This document shows positions 7,641 through 13,665 of a stretch of 14,972 nt of DNA, piece after piece (positions within the stretch are counted from its first letter, which is position 1; each line of letters starts with the position of its first letter). The position numbers were made by a program, and so were the translations under genes. The DNA is taken from assembly GCA_010671965.1 (NCBI GenBank), contig JAAHIC010000029.1, positions 1 to 14,972 of the forward strand, written 5' to 3'. The notes below the pieces were generated by a model. It searched no databases and had not been told where the DNA came from. It worked only from the letters and a program-made list of their open reading frames with translations. The stretch is from Leptolyngbya sp. SIO4C5. Its GTDB lineage: Bacteria > Cyanobacteriota > Cyanobacteriia > Phormidesmidales > Phormidesmidaceae.

Positions 7641-7958
7641 AAAAATGACCTAAAAGGATACCTATCCGTAGCGATGGCAAATAGCTAGCAGCGTAAATGG
7701 GACAAGCAATATAGCCCTTGTCGCTAACATGATCTCTATGGGAGAATGCAGGCTCTTCTCAGCAGATTTGCCCTCCGGAGGAAGGAGACTGGGTACGCTA
7801 ACTGATGAGAGATAAACAGTCGTTTTCGGGGCTATTGCAGTTGACTAAGCCGGACTGAATGCTCTCTTCACCGCTTTCTGCAGATCAGGGACAGCAGGCT
7901 ATAAGTTATTCAACAGGGCTGAAGCTAGCAGGGAAAATTGAAAACTGAGACAAAATTC

Positions 7959-8798
7959 ATGAATGCAGAAGAGCTGCTAGCACGTTACGCAGCAGGAGAA
8001 AGAGATTTCCGGAGCGCTAACTTAGTCGACGTTAACTTGGCTAACTGCGAGCTGCCTGAGATCAATTTACGTCGGGCCAACTTACGTCAGGCCAATTTAG
8101 TGGGGGCTAATCTGGCTGGCGCTAATCTGCGCGAAGCGGTTTTAGTCAAGGCTGACCTTACTCAGGCCATACTGCAGTTGAGCAATTTGATTGGCGCCGA
8201 TCTGACAGATGCCAACCTGCAACAGGCCAATCTTGCAGAAGCCGGGATACGGAGCGCCAACCTAATTAGAACCCAGCTCTATCAGGCTAATTTACGAGAC
8301 GCCAATCTGAGCGAAGCCAATTTAGACAGCGCAATGCTGCGGGAAACCAATTTAAGCGAGAGCAGTTTGAGTCGGGCCAAAATGCTTGGCAGCGATCTCA
8401 CGGGCGCGGTGCTAGATAACGCCAATCTGACTAGCGCTCTGCTCAATGGGGCCGTTTTAGAAAATGCCAGCATGACCGATGCGGTGCTGAGCGGAGCCAC
8501 TTTAGAAGGGGCCGATCTGCGAGATGTTGATCTCAGCCGCGCCCGCCTGAAAGGGACTAACTTAGTCAACGTCAATCTCAGCCGGGCCAATCTGCGAGGA
8601 GCCAATCTAAGCTGGAGTTCCTTACGGGGAGCTAATCTGCGCGGGGCTACCCTTTACCGGGCAAAGCTAAACTGGTCTAATCTGAGCGGTGCTATCCTCA
8701 CCGAAGCCGTCATGATTAACGCCAGCATGACCTACACCAACCTGCGCAACGCCGATCTCACCGGGGCGATTCTGCCCGATGGCATGACCCATGAGTAG
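7959..8798 (+). CDS. Pentapeptide repeat protein (52 uninterrupted repeats)
   Basis: A 279-residue protein consisting of a short cap (MNAEELLARYAAGERDF) and 52 consecutive pentapeptides of the A(N/D)LXX type, residues 16-275, without any break in register. Known pentapeptide proteins fold as a right-handed quadrilateral beta-helix with four repeats per turn, so 52 repeats would give 13 turns and a rod about 60 angstroms long. Cyanobacteria carry many such proteins, and their functions are mostly unknown. No DNA-gyrase-protecting signature can be assigned from sequence. The start is ATG 7959, since the family cap starts there; a TTG at 7938 would add seven non-family residues. The upstream Shine-Dalgarno is weak (GAGA). 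No signal peptide or membrane segment is seen, so it is probably cytoplasmic. It converges with the hydrolase gene, 16 bases away. The gene has no HIP1 site. Confidence 0.95.
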   Translation: MNAEELLARYAAGERDFRSANLVDVNLANCELPEINLRRANLRQANLVGANLAGANLREAVLVKADLTQAILQLSNLIGADLTDANLQQANLAEAGIRSANLIRTQLYQANLRDANLSEANLDSAMLRETNLSESSLSRAKMLGSDLTGAVLDNANLTSALLNGAVLENASMTDAVLSGATLEGADLRDVDLSRARLKGTNLVNVNLSRANLRGANLSWSSLRGANLRGATLYRAKLNWSNLSGAILTEAVMINASMTYTNLRNADLTGAILPDGMTHE

Positions 8799-8806
8799 CC
8801 TAGTTC

Positions 8807-8838
8807 TGGCAGCGTCAGCTTTGGCGCAGCGGCTGCCA
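8807..8838. terminator. Possible weak bidirectional hairpin between convergent genes
   Basis: TGGCAGC at 8807-8813 pairs with GCTGCCA at 8832-8838, a 7-base-pair stem with an 18-base loop, straddling the end of the hydrolase gene (stop at 8815-8817, minus strand) just after the pentapeptide stop. It lacks a T-tract, so terminator function is inferred only from position. Confidence 0.3.
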
Positions 8839-10671
8839 AGGCCAATCCAGCACAATCAGCGGCGGATAGCTAAGGCGTAGGTAGGCAAAGACATGATGCG
8901 GCAGTCGGCCTAGGCGATTGTTCACCTGAATCACCTCCAGATGCATCAGCGACGCCAGCAGCCCCGTTGGGCTACGGCTCTTGCTAGACCAGCTACCCGT
9001 TAATCGGAGCCAGTTAGTCAGGCTTTGGGGCAGCTCGGTGCTAAAGCGAACAGGCAGCTCGGCAGTTGACATAGACTGAGCATAGGCGGCGCTCAGAAAG
9101 GGGGCGTAGAGGTCGGCTTCCGGGGTCTGCTGCTTCACAAAGCTGAGTAAAAGTCCCTGCACGAACTGGCGTACATGCTGGGTTTCTTCTCCCTGCAGTT
9201 CTGGCATAAACGGGATTTGCTGCAGGGCCGGATTGATGTTTTGGGGATCGCCAACGCTGAGGTGGGTGCCGCCAATGACAGCCACTAGGTACTTGGGGCC
9301 GGCTAACTGCGAAAAAGGGCGAATTTGCTGCTTGATAGTCGGCGTTACCCCGTCGTTGGTGCTAGTCAGCATCAAGGTTGGCACCGTCACCTGAGTCAGG
9401 CCGCGGCTGCCAAACAGATCGCCAATCAGGGGATTCATGGCGACGACCTGCTGAATGCGGGCATCGCTGAGATCAAGGCTGCGGCGCGGCAAGTCAGTGG
9501 CGGCACACTGTAGCCAGTCAGCCGGAGACAGTCCCACCGGAATCAGGGTGCTACAGGAACTTCCCAACTCCCGCGTATCAAGATTAGCGCCCGCCAGCGC
9601 TAGCCCGGTATAGCCTCCCAGGGAGTGTCCGATCAGCGTTACCTGGTCGGTTTTGAGCTTACCGCGCAGAGCAAAAGAGTGGCGATTGAGCTTAGCCAAC
9701 TCGTCCAAGACAAAACTGACATCTTGGGGCCGATCAATAAATTCAGTGGCTGGCAGAATGCGGCTGGGTTCCCGCCCGGCTCTGGGGTCTAGCTCGGTGG
9801 CAGAAAGGGCGGCTACATTGCTGCCGGGATGCTCGATCGCAACTACCGTCAGCCCGTGTGAGGCTAAATGCTGAGCCGCATAGGCTAAAAAGCGGCGGTC
9901 GGCTCCAAAGCCATGCGATAGAACGACCACTGGCCCCTGGCTGTCGTCACTCCAGTAGATATCGATGGGCACGATGCGATCGCGATCGCGATCGCGTAGC
10001 TGCAGTTCCCACTGCTCAACGGACTCTGGCCCAGGCGCGGCGGGATCAAAATTGGCTGGTAGTGCGTCAGTGGCGCTATCGGTTAGCTCGTAGTCGAGAA
10101 CGCTGCTGAGGGCCTGACTCTCTAGCCGTGAGAGATTAAGCTGGGAAATGAGCGCGATCGCCGCGCTGGCATCAATTTCGAGGCTGTCTTGGGGCAGCGC
10201 CCGCAAAATGCCCAAAACGCTCAGCCCGTCAGTACTCATCGCCGCTAGTCGGATTGCAGCCCGCAGCTGATCGACCGAGAGATCCGGCGCAATAGTTGAG
10301 AGGGTATCCAGCAGCAGTTCACCATTGGCCGACTGCAAAATATCGTCAACAATGCGATCGCTAATGTCTGGATCTAATGACAGTTGGTTCTGTAAAACCT
10401 GCCGCACCTGAGGAGTCAAAAAGGTGCTGTAGAGCCGCAGCCTGGGCGGCACCTCTCCTGTACGCGCAAACTGCTCTAAATCCGCTACCTCAATTGTTTG
10501 AGCAATCGGCCCAATCCGAATGGTCAGCCGATTGAGGGCTATCCCCGGCGTCCCCAGACTCCAGACGACAGCAATCAGGCTGCCGAGCAGCCAGGAGCTG
10601 CCATATTGCCAGGCACGGTGTTTGAGGCGAAGTTGGCGATCAAAAATCTTAGCTAGAAACAAAAGCTGCAC
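8815..10671 (-). CDS. DUF1400-type alpha/beta hydrolase, exported or membrane-anchored
   Basis: A 618-residue protein. Residues 24-46 form a hydrophobic segment (SSWLLGSLIAVVWSLGTPGIA) after a basic region, either a signal peptide cut near Ala45 or an anchor. Residues 47-200 match the cyanobacterial DUF1400 domain that precedes hydrolases (LTIRIGPIAQTIEVADLEQFARTG pattern, then helical repeats). The hydrolase core from about 235 shows 'VVVLSHGFGADRR' (oxyanion-hole HGFG), 'TLIGHSLGGYTG' with nucleophile Ser350, 'LTSTNDGVTP' with Asp440 and 'IGGTHLS' with His470: a complete triad, as in platelet-activating-factor acetylhydrolase and other esterases. Substrate is unknown. The start GTG 10671 (TTG 10662 also possible) lacks a clear ribosome site. 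Residues 226-232 are RDRDRDR, encoded by three overlapping HIP1 octamers. The gene is leftward and probably single. Confidence 0.85.
   Translation of the reverse strand: MQLLFLAKIFDRQLRLKHRAWQYGSSWLLGSLIAVVWSLGTPGIALNRLTIRIGPIAQTIEVADLEQFARTGEVPPRLRLYSTFLTPQVRQVLQNQLSLDPDISDRIVDDILQSANGELLLDTLSTIAPDLSVDQLRAAIRLAAMSTDGLSVLGILRALPQDSLEIDASAAIALISQLNLSRLESQALSSVLDYELTDSATDALPANFDPAAPGPESVEQWELQLRDRDRDRIVPIDIYWSDDSQGPVVVLSHGFGADRRFLAYAAQHLASHGLTVVAIEHPGSNVAALSATELDPRAGREPSRILPATEFIDRPQDVSFVLDELAKLNRHSFALRGKLKTDQVTLIGHSLGGYTGLALAGANLDTRELGSSCSTLIPVGLSPADWLQCAATDLPRRSLDLSDARIQQVVAMNPLIGDLFGSRGLTQVTVPTLMLTSTNDGVTPTIKQQIRPFSQLAGPKYLVAVIGGTHLSVGDPQNINPALQQIPFMPELQGEETQHVRQFVQGLLLSFVKQQTPEADLYAPFLSAAYAQSMSTAELPVRFSTELPQSLTNWLRLTGSWSSKSRSPTGLLASLMHLEVIQVNNRLGRLPHHVFAYLRLSYPPLIVLDWPWQPLRQS
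9976..9995. repeat. Three overlapping HIP1 octamers
   Basis: GCGATCGC occurs at 9976-9983, 9982-9989 and 9988-9995, sharing two bases at each junction, a 6-base-period array inside the hydrolase gene. It encodes alternating Arg-Asp. HIP1 is a very abundant cyanobacterial palindrome, but triple tandem overlap is unusual. Confidence 0.95.
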
Positions 10672-10837
10672 AATTTTTGCAATCGTATAGGACTGGTGGA
10701 GTAAGCAGGCTGGCGTATCAATTCCGCTACGTGAGCAAACTTAAGGCAAGCCCTATCATTACAACAATTTAATCGACGAAAATAACAAATGTGGAGATCC
10801 CTAGCATCAAGTTTTTTATCAATTTCAATCAAACACT

Positions 10838-11329
10838 ATGCCTAAACACCTAATCGGCATCATGGGGCCGGGCGACAGCGCTAGCCCTCTCGTGGCCCAA
10901 ACGGCTTACGCTCTGGGAGAAGCAGTGGCTCATCGCGGCTGGGTTTTGCTGACAGGGGGGCGCAATGTGGGGGTGATGGAGGCGGCCAGTCAGGGCGCTC
11001 GCGCCGCCGGGGGGCTGACGGTAGGCATTTTACCCAGCACAGATGTGAGTACGCTCTCGGCCGCAGTTGATGTTCCGATTCTGACGGATTTGGGCAACGC
11101 CAGAAATAACGTCAATGTGCTCTCTAGCGAGGTTGTCATTGCCTGTGGTATCGGTTTGGGCACGGTTGCCGAAGTGGCCCTAGCGTTGAAAGCCGGTAAG
11201 CCGGTGGTTTTCATGCGGGTGCCCCCTGAAGTGGTCAGCTTCTTTGAAAAACTCTCACTCCAGACTCTGATGGCAACAGATTCAGTCAAAACGGCGATCG
11301 CTTGGGTAGAGCAGCAGCTAGGGCTTTAG
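10838..11329 (+). CDS. TIGR00725-type SLOG/LOG-like nucleotide-binding protein
   Basis: A 163-residue Rossmann-like protein beginning MPKHLIGIMGPGDSASPLVA. Visible are the N-terminal beta strand and GPG loop (residues 5-12), 'WVLLTGGRNVGVMEAASQGA' at 35-54 and 'GIGLGTVAEVALALKAGKPV' at 104-123, the equivalent of the PGGxGTxxE motif of LOG-type proteins with Glu112. These features match the TIGR00725 family within the SLOG superfamily (LOG cytokinin hydrolases, DprA, lysine decarboxylase-like proteins). The function of TIGR00725 members is not established, and a cytokinin role should not be assumed. The start is ATG 10838 with no strong Shine-Dalgarno; the 166 bases before it are shared with the divergent hydrolase gene. 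It lies alone on the strand, with a 236-base gap before the next gene that shows no clear terminator. Confidence 0.82.
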   Translation: MPKHLIGIMGPGDSASPLVAQTAYALGEAVAHRGWVLLTGGRNVGVMEAASQGARAAGGLTVGILPSTDVSTLSAAVDVPILTDLGNARNNVNVLSSEVVIACGIGLGTVAEVALALKAGKPVVFMRVPPEVVSFFEKLSLQTLMATDSVKTAIAWVEQQLGL

Positions 11330-11565
11330 CTAGCAGAGAACGTAAGAGCTAGAATGCGTTACGCTGACACAGTGACCTACGCCGTGAAAGCTATGATTTT
11401 TTGCTTGACTTTTGAGGCGGAGCTGAGGAGGTCAAAGACTGATGCTGGTTAGCAGAGGGCTTAAATAAGCTAGTGCTTCTGAGTCTTTTGCAATAGAACC
11501 GCTAGAGAATAGGGGAAAAATAGTAGGGCATCAGCTTTTAAACGGTTTCCCATGACGAGGCATCT
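11330..11565 (+). other. Intergenic gap, 236 bases
   Basis: The gap between the LOG-like gene and the small conserved gene holds two weak inverted repeats: TGACCT (11383-11388) with AGGTCA (11429-11434), and CTTTTGA (11409-11415) with TCAAAG (11432-11437). There is also a TTGACT (11405-11410) with no matching -10 hexamer. Nothing more definite is seen. Confidence 0.3.
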
Positions 11566-11829
11566 ATGGTTAATTCAGATTCTTCCGACAAAGAAAATTT
11601 TTTCTATCCCCGCAGCAGATACCGAGGTGAATTTTCTCCGGGGAATTTGGCCTTCAATGCCAATCTGCAAGAATTTGCGCAGCGAGTAGCGATTATTTGC
11701 GGCCTAGAAACAGGCGGTAAGCTCAGTCCAGAAGAAGCCTACGACGAAATTAAAGGACTGTGGAAGCAGCTCAAAAGCTCTAAAAAAAATCTGCTGGATG
11801 AGATGCAGGATGATGCCTCAGAAAATTAG
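11566..11829 (+). CDS. Small conserved cyanobacterial protein of unknown function
   Basis: An 87-residue soluble, acidic-tailed protein with 'FFYPRSRYRGEFSPGNLAFN' near residues 12-31, 'LQEFAQRVAIICGLETGGK' and 'LSPEEAYDEIKGLWKQLKSSKK' as two predicted helices. I recall a short cyanobacterial family with this YPRSRYxGEF...NLxFNANLQEFAQRV pattern (recently given a DUF number, which I believe is DUF7219 but cannot verify), and no function is known to me. It has no Cys-rich metal site beyond one Cys, no signal peptide and no membrane helix. ATG 11566 sits after GAGGCATCT, a fair ribosome site. It converges with wecB with only five bases between the stop codons, so the two messages probably overlap at their 3' ends. 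Confidence 0.8.
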   Translation: MVNSDSSDKENFFYPRSRYRGEFSPGNLAFNANLQEFAQRVAIICGLETGGKLSPEEAYDEIKGLWKQLKSSKKNLLDEMQDDASEN

Positions 11830-11834
11830 CTGGC

Positions 11835-12947
11835 TTAGCTGAAATAGTCGCCGACAATTTGGACAATCCGCTGAGCGGCTCGACCATCGCCAAAGGGATT
11901 GACCGCTTTTGCCATTGTCTCGTAGGCCGTTGCCTCGTTTAACAGCTCTGCCGTTGCCTGCTTAATCTGATCGGCCTCTGTACCCACAAGCCTAGCTGTA
12001 CCGGCAGCGATCGCTTCTGGACGCTCCGTCGTCTCTCGCAGCACTAAAACCGGCTTGCCCAGCCCAGGCGCTTCTTCCTGAAGGCCGCCAGAGTCAGTCA
12101 GTAAAAGATAGCAGCGCTGTATAGCTCCCACCAGTTGCCCGTAGTCTAAGGGTTCGGTTAAAAAGGCTCTGGGATGCTGGCCCAGCATCGCCGTCAGCGG
12201 TTCTCGCACGGTTGGGTTGCGATGCAGCGGCAACAGCAGGGCCGTATCTGGAAACTGCTCCAAAATAGCCAAAAAGCTTTGGCCGATCTGCTGCAGCGGT
12301 GCGCCCCAATTTTCCCGGCGGTGAACAGTGGCCAGCAGCACTCGGTGCTGGGTCCAGTCTAGCTGCGGAATTGAGCACTCAGGCTGGCGGGCCGCCACCT
12401 GTAACAGGGCGTCAATCACCGTGTTGCCTGTTTGATGAACTTGCCCCACAACCCCAGAGCGCCGCAAATTTTCTACCGCTTTGGCTGTCGGGGCAAAGTG
12501 GAGCTGGACTAGCTGGGAAATGAGACGCCGGTTAGCTTCTTCGGGGTAGGGATTGAGCAGATCATCGGTGCGTAGCCCTGCCTCCACATGACCCACGGCA
12601 ATTTTTTGATAAAACGCCGCTAGCGTAGCGGAAAAGGCGGTGGTGGTATCTCCCTGAACCAGCACCATCTGCGGCTTGAACTGCTGAAATAGCTGCTCTA
12701 ACCCCTGCAAGCTGCGACAGGTAATATCGGTCAGGCTTTGGCGGGTCTGCATAATGTCTAGATCGCCATCGGCCTGCAGATTGAACAAATCCATCACCTG
12801 CTGTACCATCTCACGGTGCTGCCCGGTCAGGACAACCTGGGTTTTGAACTGGGAGCTTTGCTGGAACTGCTGAATTACCGGCGCTAACTTGATAGCTTCC
12901 GGTCGAGTGCCTAGGGTAATACAGATCCGAATGGGCGAGTCAGACAT
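11835..12947 (-). CDS. wecB: UDP-N-acetylglucosamine 2-epimerase (non-hydrolysing)
   Basis: A 370-residue cytoplasmic enzyme of the usual length (EC 5.1.3.14) that interconverts UDP-GlcNAc and UDP-ManNAc, a precursor of cell-surface polysaccharide. Motifs: 'GTRPEAIKLAPV' at 13-24, 'LTGQHREM' at 40-47, 'VQGDTTT' with Asp100, 'GHVEAGLRT' with Glu122, 'PEEANRR' with Glu136, 'TVHRRENWG' with His209, and 'LTDSGGLQEEAPGLGKPVLVLR' at 283-304, whose Ser-Gly-Gly and Glu-Glu bind UDP. These correspond to the catalytic and allosteric positions of E. coli WecB. ATG 12947 lacks a Shine-Dalgarno. No other polysaccharide gene is adjacent, so its pathway is inferred. It diverges from the CRR6 gene and converges with the small 87-residue gene. 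Confidence 0.95.
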   Translation of the reverse strand: MSDSPIRICITLGTRPEAIKLAPVIQQFQQSSQFKTQVVLTGQHREMVQQVMDLFNLQADGDLDIMQTRQSLTDITCRSLQGLEQLFQQFKPQMVLVQGDTTTAFSATLAAFYQKIAVGHVEAGLRTDDLLNPYPEEANRRLISQLVQLHFAPTAKAVENLRRSGVVGQVHQTGNTVIDALLQVAARQPECSIPQLDWTQHRVLLATVHRRENWGAPLQQIGQSFLAILEQFPDTALLLPLHRNPTVREPLTAMLGQHPRAFLTEPLDYGQLVGAIQRCYLLLTDSGGLQEEAPGLGKPVLVLRETTERPEAIAAGTARLVGTEADQIKQATAELLNEATAYETMAKAVNPFGDGRAAQRIVQIVGDYFS

Positions 12948-13027
12948 AGCTGTGGAAATTCAACTCATTTATCATGGCATGTCTAGGAACCTGCTTGGAT
13001 ACCTCAGCAACTGACGAACAGGGTTTA

Positions 13028-13049
13028 GCCGCAGCTTCAGCCTTGCGGC
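13028..13049. other. Hairpin in the wecB-CRR6 divergent gap
   Basis: GCCGCA (13028-13033) and TGCGGC (13044-13049) form a perfect 6-base-pair stem with a 10-base loop, in the 200-base gap between divergent wecB and the CRR6 gene. It could be part of either 5' leader. No operator or promoter is convincing. Confidence 0.35.
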
Positions 13050-13147
13050 CCGTCTCTGCTCATGCATCAAAGCCCTGCAAAAGGGTACATTGCGGCTATG
13101 CCTAACAGCGCCCTACAGTATTGTTTGTGTCCACTTACTTAGCCGTT

Positions 13148-13621
13148 ATGCCCACTGCGATCGCTCTCAGTCAAGCCAGCCTCAACACCCTGGATTTAAC
13201 TCCTGCCCAAACAGTTCTAGAGCCACTGCTGGCCGACCTTGACCCGGTCAATCAGGATATTAATCTGCGCTTTGAAATTGACTATCCCCGCGACCCCACC
13301 GACCCGCGTGAGCTATCTGAAATCCCGGAAGTACGGCTCTGGTTTATCCGTTTAGACACGCTCTATCCCTGGCTACCGCTTATTTTAGATTGGGAAGCGG
13401 GCGAACTGGGCCGCTATGCCGCCATGCTGGTGCCGCATCAGTTCAGCCCCCGCGAAGGCATTCGCTACAATCCGGAAGCCCTAGAAATTTTCGTCATGCG
13501 CAAGGTGTTTGACATCAATCACTGGCTACAGGCTCAGGGCATCACCAGCCGTACCCGGCTGAAATTCATGACCCAAATGCTGGGTTACGAGCTGGACGAC
13601 GCTTTTTTTCAAATCTTGTAA
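13148..13621 (+). CDS. CRR6-family NDH-1 (NdhI) maturation factor
   Basis: A 157-residue soluble protein matching the CRR6 family (DUF1817). Recognisable parts are 'IDYPRDPTDPRELSEIPE' at 44-61, 'VRLWFIRLD' at 62-70, 'YPWLPLILDWEAGELGRYAAM' at 73-93, 'LVPHQFSPREGIRYNPEALEIF' at 94-115, and 'MLGYELDDAFF' at 144-154. In Arabidopsis CRR6, and its Synechocystis homologue Slr1097, help assemble the NdhI subunit of the photosynthetic NDH-1 complex. I prefer ATG 13148; a TTG at 13121 would add nine residues not typical of the family. No good ribosome site is seen. It diverges from wecB and converges with the carotenoid oxygenase (44 bases apart). No other ndh gene is nearby. Confidence 0.9.
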   Translation: MPTAIALSQASLNTLDLTPAQTVLEPLLADLDPVNQDINLRFEIDYPRDPTDPRELSEIPEVRLWFIRLDTLYPWLPLILDWEAGELGRYAAMLVPHQFSPREGIRYNPEALEIFVMRKVFDINHWLQAQGITSRTRLKFMTQMLGYELDDAFFQIL

Positions 13622-13665
13622 AGCCGTAGAATATCCGCTGTCACAGCAGCATCGCCCGCAGCAGC

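Larger units (their letters stand above)
7440..7958. other. 519-base divergent intergenic region, structured, no convincing gene
   Basis: This is the longest non-coding stretch and separates divergent ilvD and the pentapeptide gene. Seen in it: an A/T-rich start (7490-7545) that probably holds the ilvD promoter; a hairpin at 7607-7640 (core GCAGT/ACTGC); the loopless palindrome CCTCCGGAGG at 7772-7781, flanked by an imperfect long stem between 7753-7766 and 7802-7811 (CAGCAG against CTGATG); TTGACT at 7841-7846 without a matching -10; and TATAAG at 7900-7905, 54 bases before the pentapeptide ATG, a candidate -10. A 21-codon reading frame at 7575-7640 has a fair ribosome site. No HIP1 octamer is present. 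I do not recognise a tRNA, SRP RNA, 6S RNA or known riboswitch. Confidence 0.5.

Noticed and set aside
7772..7787. CCTCCGGAGGAAGGAG as a ribosome site masked by a hairpin
   Set aside because: The palindrome has no loop, and the nearest ATG (7805) is too far away and gives only 17 residues.
7729..7815. 28-residue frame in the ilvD-pentapeptide gap
   Set aside because: It has no ribosome-binding site upstream and no recognisable sequence; a frame of this length is expected by chance.
7796..7822. CTGATGAGAGATAAA looks like the core of a hammerhead ribozyme
   Set aside because: The CUGAUGA box is not followed by a stem II and GAAA, and no flanking stems I and III with a cleavage triplet can be drawn.
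8282..8605. 107-residue frame antisense to the pentapeptide gene
   Set aside because: It is the mirror of the regular repeat codons and has no independent support.
7440..9000. Genomic island or mobile element around the pentapeptide gene
   Set aside because: No integrase, transposase, direct repeats or tRNA target is seen; the lack of HIP1 alone is not enough.
11383..11437. Rho-independent terminator after the LOG-like gene
   Set aside because: The inverted repeats are short, widely spaced or imperfect, and are not followed by a T-tract.
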